Shown piece by piece: positions 26,575-35,365 of a stretch of DNA of 64,000 bases. The first letter of the stretch is position 1. Each line of letters opens with the position of its first letter. The notes under the pieces were generated by a model that searched no databases, was not told where the DNA came from, and saw nothing but the letters and a program-made list of their open reading frames with translations. A program made the position numbers and the translations under genes. This stretch comes from Planctomycetia bacterium (GTDB taxonomy: Bacteria > Planctomycetota > Planctomycetia > Gemmatales > HRBIN36), in contig JAEUIE010000044.1 of the NCBI GenBank assembly GCA_016795155.1, positions 124,001-188,000 of the forward strand. Direction: 5' to 3'.

Positions 26575-26642
26575 AGCGGGGATATGGAATTATCTGGATC
26601 GACACTTAGTAATCGGCTTACTACTAGCATCATTTCAGTTGC

Positions 26643-26987
26643 TTACTTCGATAACAGATGACCGTAATGTCGTTCACAGGCAGAGACAGATAATTGCATT
26701 CCAAATTGCAACCGATTTGTGGCTGATATGCTTGGATCATTAATGTACTTCGAGATTACATACATTGATGCTGCAAGTGTTTCTTTGAAGTTTACGTCCG
26801 TCTGCCGTTTTCCCAAAAGGTACTTTGCAAACCCAAAAATAGAAATCGGAGCATAGTAACCAACACCTGTAGCTAACCAGCCGAACCCAATTGCATCAAG
26901 GGTAAATTTGCAAGTAGTTCCGTCAATAACGTAGTTACAGTTGAATTGCTTTCTGCCTTTATGACCGGGATACTGTATCAAGTTCAC
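26643..26987 (-). CDS. hypothetical protein, possibly N-terminally truncated
   Basis: A 114-residue low-GC gene of unknown function. The GTG at 26987 is the only usable start, but the frame stays open upstream to a stop near 27097 and that part (SIRSLLLAAHQEIFANGD) looks protein-like, while lacking any start codon. So the gene has either a non-standard start or lost its first exon-like portion by truncation. No domain was named; LLGKRQTDVNF and CERHYGHLLSK are possible anchor motifs. Confidence 0.45.
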   Translation of the reverse strand: MNLIQYPGHKGRKQFNCNYVIDGTTCKFTLDAIGFGWLATGVGYYAPISIFGFAKYLLGKRQTDVNFKETLAASMYVISKYINDPSISATNRLQFGMQLSVSACERHYGHLLSK

Positions 26988-27342
26988 ACTCTTTTCCGTG
27001 CCCAGCAGATCGCCATTAGCAAATATCTCTTGATGTGCAGCTAGTAATAACGAGCGTATTGACTCTGTTACTTGGTTATTACCTAAGTTACCGCACTATC
27101 TTAACACATACTGTACGAATGTACCGATTTCGACGACTTCATCAGGAATTCCTGAACTGCCATTTTCAAAAAAAATTGACATCACGGTTTGTTCGTGAAA
27201 GTGCATCTCTGTTTTGGTATTAATTGTCATCGTTCTCTATCCTGCACAATTACGTTCTAACATTTGCCTCGCGCGTGGCCATATCGAGAATAGGATGTCG
27301 CTTACGAGTACCTGCTCGGAAACGACACAATTAGAAAGCAGT
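26988..27342. other. low-GC gap
   Basis: No gene is supported. The part next to 26987 is an open extension of the minus-strand gene without a start codon. The rest is AT-rich with no clear ribosome binding site or domain. Confidence 0.4.
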
Positions 27343-27705
27343 TTAATCATCAGGAACAAAAGCATGCACAGTTTCAAAGCTTGGAGACCAGTATGCCAAA
27401 TAACCTGGTACAGTTTTCCATTCATCCAGGAATAGGCGTCCGTCATTCGCTTGTACAATTTCAATGTTCTCGATATTCATGAGCCGAAATGCGAGACGTA
27501 CATCGTTTGGGTCGATTGTCTCTTTAGTAGAACTTTCACCACTCAAATGATAACCCAAAACTTGCATAGTACCATTCTGCTTTGTCCCTAGAATATGGGG
27601 ACATATAGTTCTGCGAGTTGTTTGTTTCTTTCCATGATTGATGATCTCAACGCTTTTTCTGTTCTGAACAGCTTGCTCAAGTATTTCAAAAGGATCTTTT
27701 CGCAT
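27343..27705 (-). CDS. small WYL-like hypothetical protein
   Basis: A 120-residue protein; ATG at 27705 preferred over TTG at 27714. The stretch CPHILGTKQNGTMQVLGYHLSGES resembles the small WYL/SH3-like families in which a phrase like PHxLGxxxxG precedes a strand ending in LSG. The C-terminus (EWKTVPGYLAYW then VHAFV) also fits. Such proteins lack a helix-turn-helix and their role is unknown. Low-GC codon use and no close neighbours suggest an accessory gene. Confidence 0.5.
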   Translation of the reverse strand: MRKDPFEILEQAVQNRKSVEIINHGKKQTTRRTICPHILGTKQNGTMQVLGYHLSGESSTKETIDPNDVRLAFRLMNIENIEIVQANDGRLFLDEWKTVPGYLAYWSPSFETVHAFVPDD

Positions 27706-27887
27706 TTGTATCAATCAACTTGAAGAAAAGATGAATAGCAATGCAACTGTAGTTTACAGTATGTTTACACGCAATTCAGTGAGCAGCTTTTTAGAAATTT
27801 GCCTTACCGGACTCCGAATAGTTGAAAAACACTAGATGATGATTGGCCGCTTCCCGCATACCCCGCCCTCCATAAAATCATCTCCCT

Positions 27888-29672
27888 ATGGCATCGCGTA
27901 TTCGACAACTTGATCCCACGCTCGTCAACCAGATTGCTGCAGGCGAAGTGATTGAAAGGCCGGGCAGCGCGCTCAAGGAAATGCTCGAAAACGCCATCGA
28001 TGCCGGGGCTACCCAGATTGATGTCGAAGTCGCCCAGGGGGGCATCGAACTGATCCGCGTAGTCGATGACGGCATCGGCATGGTGCCGGAAGATTTGCCT
28101 TTAGCCTTATCGAGTCATGCCACCAGCAAAGTCAGCACCGCGAGCGATCTGGAACAGATTTGCACGCTCGGCTTCCGGGGCGAAGCGCTCGCTTCCATAG
28201 GCAGCGTTGCCCAGGTCATCGTGCAAAGCCGCACCCGCGAACTGGAACAAGGCGCTCAACTCAAAGTCGATGGCGGAAATTTCTCGCCCATTGATGCCTG
28301 GAATGGCAGGCCGGGCACTCGCATTGAAGTCAGGCATCTTTTTTACAACCTGCCTGCCCGCCGGAAGTTTCTGAAAACCATCCCCACCGAAATGGGGCAT
28401 ATCAGCGAAGCAGTCATCCGGCTTGCACTCGGCTTTCCACACGTAGGCATCTCGCTCAAACACAACGACCGCGATGTGTACGACATACCAGCCAACAGCC
28501 CGCTCAAGGAACGTATCACAAGATTCTTTGGCGAGGAAATTGGTGACAAGCTCATTGAAGTGAGTGCAGATCAGGGGCCGCTAAAGTTGTCAGGCTATAT
28601 AGCGGAACCGAGCGTCAACCGGGGCAACAATCGGCTGCAGTATTTCTTTGTCAATGGCCGGTGTATTCGCGACCGTACCTTGGGCCATGCTCTGCAGGAA
28701 GGCATGCATGGCCTGTTGATGGTAGGCCGGTATGGCATCGGCTTCCTGTATCTGGAAATGCCACCTGACCAGGTCGATGTCAATGTGCATCCATCGAAGG
28801 CTGAGGTGCGCTTTCGCGATAACCAGGTGCTGCATCATCTGGTACGAACGGCGGTCCGCAAAGCCCTGCACGGCTTACCCTTGCATGGCAGCATGAGCCT
28901 GCCCACCGCAACACCATCCACGGCAGGTAACTGGCAACTGAAGCCGCCTCCAGCACCTGCACCAACATTGTTTCAGGAAACGCCTCGAGTTGCCCGGCCA
29001 ACTCTGCCTGAATTGTCTCCACCGCCTCGCACCAGCGAAACAGCAGCACCCATTATTTCAACTACGCCTGCACCCATTGAAGCTGCGGAGCCGGCATACG
29101 ATGGGCCTCGTGCTTTGCAGTTTCATAACAGCTACCTGGTGGTGCTGGAAGGCGATGGCATGCTGGTGATTGATCAGCACGCACTGCACGAACGCATTCT
29201 GTATGAACAACTGAAAACGCGCCTTCAGAACAACCAGTTGGAAATTCAGAAACTGCTGGTACCTGAACCGGTTGAGTTGATTCCCGAAAACTATTCGCTG
29301 GCATTGGCACATCAGCAGGCCTTACAACAACTAGGCCTCGAGATTCAGCCCTTTGGCGGAACCACGGTACTGGTCAGCAGTTATCCAGCGATGCTCAAGC
29401 GTTCACAGCCAGCAGCGATGTTGCGTATGGTCCTGGAGCATCTGACTGCTACGGGTGATATACCATCAGTAGAGCTCTTGATGGACAAACTCCTCTGCCT
29501 GATGGCTTGCCACGCTGCCATCAAAGCTGGGGACCGGTTGACCCCTGCTGAGATGGATGCCCTACTCGCTCAAAGGCATCTCTGCGCCGATTCCCATCAC
29601 TGCCCGCACGGCAGACCGACTTCGCTGTTCTTCAGCAAGGCTGAGTTAGACAAACAGTTTGAACGGATTTGA
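27888..29672 (+). CDS. mutL: DNA mismatch repair protein MutL (endonuclease type)
   Basis: A 594-residue GHKL ATPase of methyl-independent mismatch repair. The N-terminal ATPase shows GEVIERPGSALKEMLENAIDAG with catalytic E31 and N35, DDGIGM and GFRGEAL. A proline/alanine-rich linker (about 325-400) connects to a C-terminal domain. That domain has the nuclease motif DQHALHERILYE (429-440, pattern DQHAx2Ex4E) and CPHGRP (from 572), so it is the nicking type that works without MutH. No mutS lies in the window. A strong palindrome separates it from the convergent comEC gene. Confidence 0.97.
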   Translation: MASRIRQLDPTLVNQIAAGEVIERPGSALKEMLENAIDAGATQIDVEVAQGGIELIRVVDDGIGMVPEDLPLALSSHATSKVSTASDLEQICTLGFRGEALASIGSVAQVIVQSRTRELEQGAQLKVDGGNFSPIDAWNGRPGTRIEVRHLFYNLPARRKFLKTIPTEMGHISEAVIRLALGFPHVGISLKHNDRDVYDIPANSPLKERITRFFGEEIGDKLIEVSADQGPLKLSGYIAEPSVNRGNNRLQYFFVNGRCIRDRTLGHALQEGMHGLLMVGRYGIGFLYLEMPPDQVDVNVHPSKAEVRFRDNQVLHHLVRTAVRKALHGLPLHGSMSLPTATPSTAGNWQLKPPPAPAPTLFQETPRVARPTLPELSPPPRTSETAAPIISTTPAPIEAAEPAYDGPRALQFHNSYLVVLEGDGMLVIDQHALHERILYEQLKTRLQNNQLEIQKLLVPEPVELIPENYSLALAHQQALQQLGLEIQPFGGTTVLVSSYPAMLKRSQPAAMLRMVLEHLTATGDIPSVELLMDKLLCLMACHAAIKAGDRLTPAEMDALLAQRHLCADSHHCPHGRPTSLFFSKAELDKQFERI

Positions 29673-29689
29673 TTAATCAAACTGAACCG

Positions 29690-29756
29690 CTTGGCGCTTC
29701 TTGGCGTCTTGGCGGTAAAAAAGAAAAAAACCTCCAAGTCGCCAAGGAACGCCAAG
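29690..29756. terminator. bidirectional CTTGGCG repeat hairpin between mutL and comEC
   Basis: Two 26-base arms, each made of three CTTGGCG-like units, form an inverted repeat with about five mismatches around an A-rich centre. It lies between convergent genes and could terminate both. The units are also a type seen dispersed in bacterial genomes. Confidence 0.65.
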
Positions 29757-29785
29757 AAAAATGCACATCTAATGAACTGAATATT

Positions 29786-32254
29786 TTAAGGCCAAACTTG
29801 CTTCGTCAGATGCGTTCTTGCTGCGATCTTTTCATCCGCCATTTGGACAGTCACTCCGCCGTGTATCCAGGTTCTCCACATCGTGCCTCCCAGTGGTGCA
29901 TAGGGATCAGGCTTCGGACCTCGTGGAAATGTCTCCGAACTGATGACGAGTTTTGGCCTACACCAAGCTGCAAATCGGCTCGTGTTCGAAACACGCGAAC
30001 CATGATGCGGCGCAACGAGCACATCGACCCTTTCAATAGACGATTGCATCACCTGTTCCAGCCCTTCCTGCTCCAGGTCGCCCGTCAATAACAACCGTGT
30101 GCCTTGATAGGTGACCAGTAATACCATGCTGCGAACATTTTCAATCCCTTCTGGTCCTTTCGAAGGTGGATGCAGCACCTCTATTTCCAGTTCTCCATCT
30201 TCGAGGATATCGCCCCGTCGAAGGGTACTCAACGATACGTGTTTCCGTTGAATCTGTTCCAAGGTGGCTCGTGTGCCTCGGTCTGGCTTTTCTCCGAAAG
30301 TGGGTGTCATCCGGATTTGACCTATCCGAAAACGCTCCAGCAAATCAGGCAAAGCATTGAAATGATCCAGATCAGCGTGAGAAAGAAACAGCTCATCGAT
30401 CTTAGTCCGGCCTCGATACCAGAGATAATTCGAAAGATGACGCAAGGCAATTTCAGGCCCAGCCAGCGAGCCTACATCATAGACCAGGCATTTGCCGGTC
30501 GGCGTTTCCATCACGACACAGGTGCCATGCCCCACCGAGAGTACAGTCACCCGCAAATCCTGTGTTATGTCAGGCTGGGTGAGCATTACCAACATCAGCA
30601 ACCAAACTGTTGCCGCCGTTGCAAACCACTTCCACCATCGTTCGCGACCTGGCCAGAGTAAGGCAGGAATCAGAATCAGATAGAAACCTGCCACCCACCA
30701 GTTCGGAACATCAGGCCAGTAGCCAAAGCTGTAAGGCAGTTCGCGCGCCAACGCCACACACCAGTCACTGAACCGGAGCGAGGTCTCGGCCAGCCAGGCA
30801 AATACATCGGAAACAAGAGGAATGCTCTGCAACAGCACCAACAGAAAACCGCTGATCAACGCAACCGTGATGGGAATGATCAGTATAGGTCCAAGTATGA
30901 CTGCAACAGGCGATATGAGATGGAACTGGGCCAGCACCAACGGCAGCGCGCACAACCAGACGATAAACGAGGCCCACAGTGACCAGCGAATTACTTCCCA
31001 GCATGCATGAAGGAGCCTCCACCAGAATGGTTTCAATTCCACCGCCAACTGATCCAGTGGCGAACGATTCTCCCTGACCCAGCGATAAAGCGGAGAAACC
31101 ATCTGCATCAACACGAACACTGCCAGAAACGATAGCTGACAACCCACATTGAGAATATCAGCGGGCTGAATGACAGCGACTGCAATCCAGGCAAAAGCCA
31201 GGCTGTTGATCGGGTTAGCCTTTCGACGTAACCAGAGTGCCATGCACCAGGTGAGTACCATAATGGCGGCACGCACCACAGGCGGCCGGGCACCCGTCAG
31301 GAACACATAGAACAGCACCATCACTGCCAGCCAGACGGATCGATGCCGCATGTCCAGACCTGTCAACCGGAGCAACAAACCGACAAAGGCGCCGAGAATC
31401 ACTAGATGCTGACCTGAGACTGCCAGTACATGATACACACCAGTATGCAGGAAGCTTTCAAACTGGTCGGGACTGAGCGCTGCCTGCTCGCCACACAGGA
31501 GTGCTTGAGCGATGCCAGCCTGTTGTGCAGGCAGAGATGTTTTCAAAGACTGCCTGACCCAGCTTCGTGCCTTGGCCATTATGGATGCGATCGACCAGCG
31601 GGATGATGCAGGGTGAGGATGGATGCCATCAACGGTTTTGACCAGCAATGCAGCCTGGATTTTCTGATCAAACCAGCGTTGCCTGAAATCCGATCCACCC
31701 GGATTCACTGGTGGAGAAAATGCCAGTAGGCTGCCCAGCACTTCTACTCCATCACCCACCGAAAATTTCTTGAGTTCGCCCTCAACCGTCACTCGAACTA
31801 TGCCGGTAACAGGTAGCCAGCGATCCGTTAATTGCAGTTCATGCACTCGCAGCAGGAACAGGCTGTAACCCATCGTGCCCTGTCCCGAAAGCAACTCCGG
31901 TCGGCGGGGCAAATGGAATTCCACATCTTCTGCAACCACTCCACGCAATTTCACCGGAACACGATCCATCAGTGCATGGTGACCGATGGCTTCGGCAGGC
32001 CATTGATATTGAACGCGATACCAGCACGCAGTCAGAGCGACTGCCACGCACCAGAGGAGTAATGTCATGATGGGCGAATGTCGCAGCCTGGCCCATAGTG
32101 CACTTGCCAGCAAACCTACCAACAGCGCAATCAGCGTGATAGAAGGAAGTGGGAAATAGCGTTCCAGCAGAATACCCAGAGTGACTGCACCAGCAACGGG
32201 CAACAACGGCGCTGCTATCGGGGCATATGTCGAAGACACCATTCGGCCTTTCAT
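29786..32254 (-). CDS. comEC: ComEC/Rec2-like DNA uptake channel
   Basis: An 822-residue membrane protein of natural transformation that moves single-stranded DNA across the cytoplasmic membrane. It has an N-terminal soluble DUF4131-like part, the Competence domain (LCGEQAALSPDQFESFLHTG and VYHVLAVSGQHL) with many membrane segments, and a C-terminal metallo-beta-lactamase-like domain with LSHADLDHFN. The ATG at 32254 starts just after the stop of the SMP-30 gene; an ATG at 32242 with AAAGG before it is equally good. No other com genes are in the window, and use of the channel for transformation is inferred. Confidence 0.9.
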   Translation of the reverse strand: MKGRMVSSTYAPIAAPLLPVAGAVTLGILLERYFPLPSITLIALLVGLLASALWARLRHSPIMTLLLWCVAVALTACWYRVQYQWPAEAIGHHALMDRVPVKLRGVVAEDVEFHLPRRPELLSGQGTMGYSLFLLRVHELQLTDRWLPVTGIVRVTVEGELKKFSVGDGVEVLGSLLAFSPPVNPGGSDFRQRWFDQKIQAALLVKTVDGIHPHPASSRWSIASIMAKARSWVRQSLKTSLPAQQAGIAQALLCGEQAALSPDQFESFLHTGVYHVLAVSGQHLVILGAFVGLLLRLTGLDMRHRSVWLAVMVLFYVFLTGARPPVVRAAIMVLTWCMALWLRRKANPINSLAFAWIAVAVIQPADILNVGCQLSFLAVFVLMQMVSPLYRWVRENRSPLDQLAVELKPFWWRLLHACWEVIRWSLWASFIVWLCALPLVLAQFHLISPVAVILGPILIIPITVALISGFLLVLLQSIPLVSDVFAWLAETSLRFSDWCVALARELPYSFGYWPDVPNWWVAGFYLILIPALLWPGRERWWKWFATAATVWLLMLVMLTQPDITQDLRVTVLSVGHGTCVVMETPTGKCLVYDVGSLAGPEIALRHLSNYLWYRGRTKIDELFLSHADLDHFNALPDLLERFRIGQIRMTPTFGEKPDRGTRATLEQIQRKHVSLSTLRRGDILEDGELEIEVLHPPSKGPEGIENVRSMVLLVTYQGTRLLLTGDLEQEGLEQVMQSSIERVDVLVAPHHGSRVSNTSRFAAWCRPKLVISSETFPRGPKPDPYAPLGGTMWRTWIHGGVTVQMADEKIAARTHLTKQVWP

Positions 32255-32259
32255 CAGTT

Positions 32260-33264
32260 TCAGAACAGGCCCTTGGTGCTGGTCGCAATTCGATAGAGCG
32301 ATTTGTCCGCAGTGAGAAACAGCGTGCTTCCATCCTCGCCAAACCCGCAATTGGCAGTAGCACAACCCGGATCGATTCTTCCCAGTAGTTCCGCTTGGGC
32401 GGTAAAGACCCAGACACCCCCAGGCCCGGTGGCAAACAGGTTGCCTTGCTTATCTACTTTTAGTCCATCGGGCAACCCTTTCATGCGGGGAACCTGCCTG
32501 GTGACATCGTAAAAGATCTTGCCTTCTCCCAGCGTGCCATCTTCTTTAACAGGAAAGCTCATCCAATAGGCTTTCAGCGGATCGGAATTGGCAACATACA
32601 GCGTTTTGTAATCAGGCGCGAAGCCAATGCCGTTGGGCCGGGTTAATTCTTTGGTCAACAAGGTAACCTTACCCTTCGCATCCAGGCGATACACGCCGCA
32701 GAAATTCAACTCACGGGCAGGATCGTTCGGCCCCTTCTCCAACCCATAAGGCGGATCGGTGAAATAGATGTCGCCATTCTGATGAAGCACCAGATCGTTG
32801 GGGCTGTTGAACCGTTTACCTTCATAGCGATCAGCCAGCGTAGTAAATGTCTTGCCATCGTCATTCAGCCGGGCAACGCGACGGTCACCATGCTGACAGA
32901 GGAGCAGTTTGCCTGCTCCGTTGAAAGCAAGTCCGTTGCATCCTCGCTCACCACCGCGAGGCGTTGTGCCGGTGTAGCCACTATGATCGAGAAACGAAGC
33001 AAGGCCGTCTTTTTTTGACCATTGCCAGACTTTGTTCTTGGGGATGTCGGAAAAGAGAAGCCGATTCTCACTGGCCTGCCAGACTGGTCCTTCTGCCCAG
33101 TCAAAACCATCTGCCAGCTTTTCCAGACTCGCATCAGCAGGCACCAATTGATCGAAACGTGCATCGTGCCTGACGACGGTGCCATCTTTTGTTACTGTCA
33201 TGGAATACGCAACACTTCCTGTTACTGCCAGGACGGAGAGACTGAGAAAACTTCGACGGTTCAT
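32260..33264 (-). CDS. SMP-30/gluconolactonase family protein
   Basis: A 334-residue beta-propeller enzyme. The N-terminus RRSFLSLSVLAVTGS looks like a Tat-type or Sec signal (two arginines), so it is probably exported. Propeller motifs include EGPVWQ, NSPNDLVLHQNG, PNGIGFAPD and DGLKVD, the usual metal-binding landmarks of gluconolactonases. Hydrolyses sugar lactones or similar esters; substrate not shown. GAGG precedes the ATG. It overlaps no gene, and comEC follows six bases after its stop, so the two may be cotranscribed. Confidence 0.88.
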   Translation of the reverse strand: MNRRSFLSLSVLAVTGSVAYSMTVTKDGTVVRHDARFDQLVPADASLEKLADGFDWAEGPVWQASENRLLFSDIPKNKVWQWSKKDGLASFLDHSGYTGTTPRGGERGCNGLAFNGAGKLLLCQHGDRRVARLNDDGKTFTTLADRYEGKRFNSPNDLVLHQNGDIYFTDPPYGLEKGPNDPARELNFCGVYRLDAKGKVTLLTKELTRPNGIGFAPDYKTLYVANSDPLKAYWMSFPVKEDGTLGEGKIFYDVTRQVPRMKGLPDGLKVDKQGNLFATGPGGVWVFTAQAELLGRIDPGCATANCGFGEDGSTLFLTADKSLYRIATSTKGLF

Positions 33265-33420
33265 GGTTCGTGCCTCGAGGTATTATGTAGTTGAACCAGA
33301 TAACTGTCTGTCAAGCAACAAAAATCTGAACATAGAGGCTGCCTGAATTTCCCATCTTTTCCTGTCACAACAAGAGATGATCGAACTGTGAGAAATTGAA
33401 GAAAGTGCATGTCCCCAAAG

Positions 33421-33448
33421 TTGCTAATGATGATGGGCTGCGTATGAT
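33421..33448 (+). promoter_or_regulatory. candidate sigma-70 promoter
   Basis: TTGCTA, 16 bases, TATGAT. It would drive the secreted thioredoxin-like gene at 33540 with a leader of about 85 bases. Prediction from motif only. Confidence 0.4.
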
Positions 33449-33539
33449 CTACCGGTAGTGAGTCACCGTAGCGGAGTCGCTGTTGGTGAGCGTCAGCTAG
33501 TTGACCATTCAATTTTCAAGTCTCAAGGAGAAGCACATC

Positions 33540-34094
33540 ATGATGATTCGCAAGATCGTTGCCAGCGTAGCAGTACTGGCCTGTATGGGTCTGGTGATGG
33601 CAAGTGATATCAAGTCTGGTCCCCAGGTTGGTCAAGGCATCGGCGCCTTCCATCCATTCAACGTATTCAATGCAGAATCTACCGATCTGTGTATGAAGGA
33701 AAACTGCATTGTTTGTCAGTACGGCAGCAAGCCAGTTGCATTGGTGTTTGCCCGCAATACAGACAAGCCAGTTGCTGAACTGATCAAGAAACTCGATGGC
33801 GCTGTAGCCAAGGCTGGTCAGGAAAAGATGGGTGCAGCTGTAGTATTCCTTTCCTCTGAAGACAATATCAAGGATGTTGTCTCCAAGATGCAGACCGAAA
33901 ATGGCATTAAGAATGTCAGCCTGGCTGTTGATGGCCCCCAAGGTCCTGCTGCTTACAAGATTGCCAAGGAAGCTGATGTAACGGTTATCATCTACAACAA
34001 GAAGAAAGTTCTTGCTAACCATGCTTTCGACAAGTTCGACGACACTTGCGTTGAAAAGGTCAAAGCTTCCATCAACAAAGTTCTCTCGAACTAG
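33540..34094 (+). CDS. secreted thioredoxin-like protein
   Basis: A 184-residue exported protein. AAGGAG precedes ATG codons at 33540 and 33543, and a signal peptide follows (IRKIVASVAVLACMGLVMA). The motif CIVCQYGSKPVALVF has a CxxC pair next to a strand, as in thioredoxin-fold redox proteins, with another Cys eight residues before it and one near the end (DDTCVEK). The spacing and residues differ from classic CGPC or CPxC sites, so a redox or metal-handling role is a guess. A terminator hairpin follows. Confidence 0.7.
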   Translation: MMIRKIVASVAVLACMGLVMASDIKSGPQVGQGIGAFHPFNVFNAESTDLCMKENCIVCQYGSKPVALVFARNTDKPVAELIKKLDGAVAKAGQEKMGAAVVFLSSEDNIKDVVSKMQTENGIKNVSLAVDGPQGPAAYKIAKEADVTVIIYNKKKVLANHAFDKFDDTCVEKVKASINKVLSN

Positions 34095-34142
34095 ACTACC
34101 TGTCACATCTCGTTAGTACCCAGAGCTGACGCAGAAAACCGA

Positions 34143-34169
34143 AAAGCCACCAGGATAGCTGGTGGCTTT
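34143..34169. terminator. bidirectional terminator
   Basis: Stem AAAGCCACCA with TGGTGGCTTT around seven bases, with A-rich and T-rich outer sequences. It lies between convergent genes ending at 34094 and 34189. Confidence 0.75.
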
Positions 34170-34188
34170 CTTCGTCTGCTGTTCACGC

Positions 34189-34722
34189 TTATGCCCGAGC
34201 CACTGCCAATTCCATCTTGCGAAGCCTGGCGAGTCGCTGCCTGCTGCGAATGCTGCCAAACCCGTTGGCAAGCCCCAGCAACGCTCCACCACCTGCTCCC
34301 ACAAAAACCAGGTATCTATCGGTCTGTGTCGGCATGCCGATCATCACACCCAAAGCTGCACCCAGGATCGTTCCGACGATTACCTCGGATGCTAAAGTCC
34401 AGCCGCCACCAATCACTGTTCCAACCAGCCAGCCTGCACCTTTGAAGATACTGCCAACAAAACCGAGCAGGCCACCTGTCACTTTCCTACTACCCTGGTA
34501 TGCCACATTAACGATCTTCTTCGCAGGCTCAACAATCTGCTGCTGCACCTGAGGTTTCTCGCCTGATCGGTAATACCGATAAGCACTGTATACGCCGTAG
34601 CCAATGATAAATGGAACAAACAGTCCTATAAGAACACCACTGAAACTCAGGCAGACAACGCCAAGTAAACTAAGCCCCAGAAATCGTCCAATCAGTGCAG
34701 GAACAGAAGCGGCAGGTTGCAT
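34189..34722 (-). CDS. glycine-zipper membrane protein of unknown function
   Basis: A 177-residue protein. The ATG at 34722 has AAGGAG eight bases upstream; the longer frame has no such site. There is a hydrophobic pair near the N-terminus (FLGLSLLGVVCLSFSGVLIG, LFVPFIIGYGVY). A glycine-rich C-terminal half follows, with repeated GxxxG patterns (GAALGVMIGM, GAGGGALLGLANGFG) like glycine-zipper proteins. A basic tail (RSRQRLARLRK) follows. Function unknown. Confidence 0.72.
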   Translation of the reverse strand: MQPAASVPALIGRFLGLSLLGVVCLSFSGVLIGLFVPFIIGYGVYSAYRYYRSGEKPQVQQQIVEPAKKIVNVAYQGSRKVTGGLLGFVGSIFKGAGWLVGTVIGGGWTLASEVIVGTILGAALGVMIGMPTQTDRYLVFVGAGGGALLGLANGFGSIRSRQRLARLRKMELAVARA

Positions 34723-34815
34723 TTTTATTCTCCTTCGGGGCTGGCTGTGAGAGTTATTCGCCAACCATCTCACGATATTTGCTGAATCTGTCGATTTTAT
34801 CCCGTCGAATTTCAT

Positions 34816-34842
34816 TTGTCTGGACAATTATTGTTTGAACAT
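34816..34842 (+). promoter_or_regulatory. double palindromic operator of the MarR gene
   Basis: Two near-identical palindromes, TTGTCTGGACAA (34816-34827) and TTGTTTGAACAT (34831-34842), with starts 15 bases apart. They overlap the -35 box and spacer of the marR promoter. MarR proteins usually bind such inverted repeats to repress their own operon, so this is a likely autoregulatory operator. Confidence 0.65.
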
Positions 34843-34849
34843 GTATACT
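34821..34849 (+). promoter_or_regulatory. sigma-70 promoter of the marR-halogenase unit
   Basis: TGGACA, 17 bases, TATACT. The expected start of transcription falls at about 34855-34857, on the ATG at 34856, so the message may be leaderless. Overlap with the double palindrome suggests repression by the encoded MarR protein. Confidence 0.6.
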
Positions 34850-34855
34850 ACCTGT

Positions 34856-35365
34856 ATGACAGCTACCCGAAATGCCTCCATGCATCGGATTCGGTTCGAT
34901 TCACTCGAACAGGAAGCCTATTTAACGCTCTGGCGTACCTACGACCGTTTGAAAGTTTTTGAAGAAGAACTCTTTGCCCAATGGGATTTAACAGCTCAGC
35001 AATACAACGTCCTGAGGCTGTTGCGGGCAGAACATCCAACGCCTGTTCCCACGCTCAGCCTGGTCAGCAAACTGATATCCCGCGCACCCGATGTCACCCG
35101 TATGCTTGATAAACTCGAACACAGGCAACTGATCACGCGCAGCAAAAGCCAGAATGATCGCCGTTCTGTCATGATCAACATTACTACAGCAGGCCTGCAG
35201 CTTCTCGAATCGATTCACGAACCACTTTCCGCCTGTCATGAGAAACAGTTAGGGCACTTGTCGGATGCAGAACTCAAAACCCTGGTGCAACTGCTGCACC
35301 TGGTCAGGCAGCCACATGAAACAAACCAGGGGCCCTGGAATACCAACCGCAGGAGTTCAACATGA
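34856..35365 (+). CDS. MarR family transcriptional regulator
   Basis: A 169-residue winged-helix repressor. LTLWRTYDRLKVFEEELFAQWDLTAQQYNVLRLL is followed by the recognition part (VSKLISRAPDVTRMLDKLEHRQLITR) and the wing (NDRRSVMINITTAG), all in the usual order. The ATG at 34856 is chosen because the promoter's start point coincides with it. An ATG at 34880 is possible, and no Shine-Dalgarno sequence is seen for either. It overlaps the halogenase-like gene by four bases (ATGA), so the two are translated together. MarR proteins typically bind a small phenolic or oxidant ligand. Confidence 0.88.
   Translation: MTATRNASMHRIRFDSLEQEAYLTLWRTYDRLKVFEEELFAQWDLTAQQYNVLRLLRAEHPTPVPTLSLVSKLISRAPDVTRMLDKLEHRQLITRSKSQNDRRSVMINITTAGLQLLESIHEPLSACHEKQLGHLSDAELKTLVQLLHLVRQPHETNQGPWNTNRRSST

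Noticed and set aside
27035-27223. A 62-codon plus-strand frame with a short hydrophobic start
   Set aside because: No ribosome binding site, AT-rich, and it overlaps the protein-like upstream extension of a minus-strand gene.
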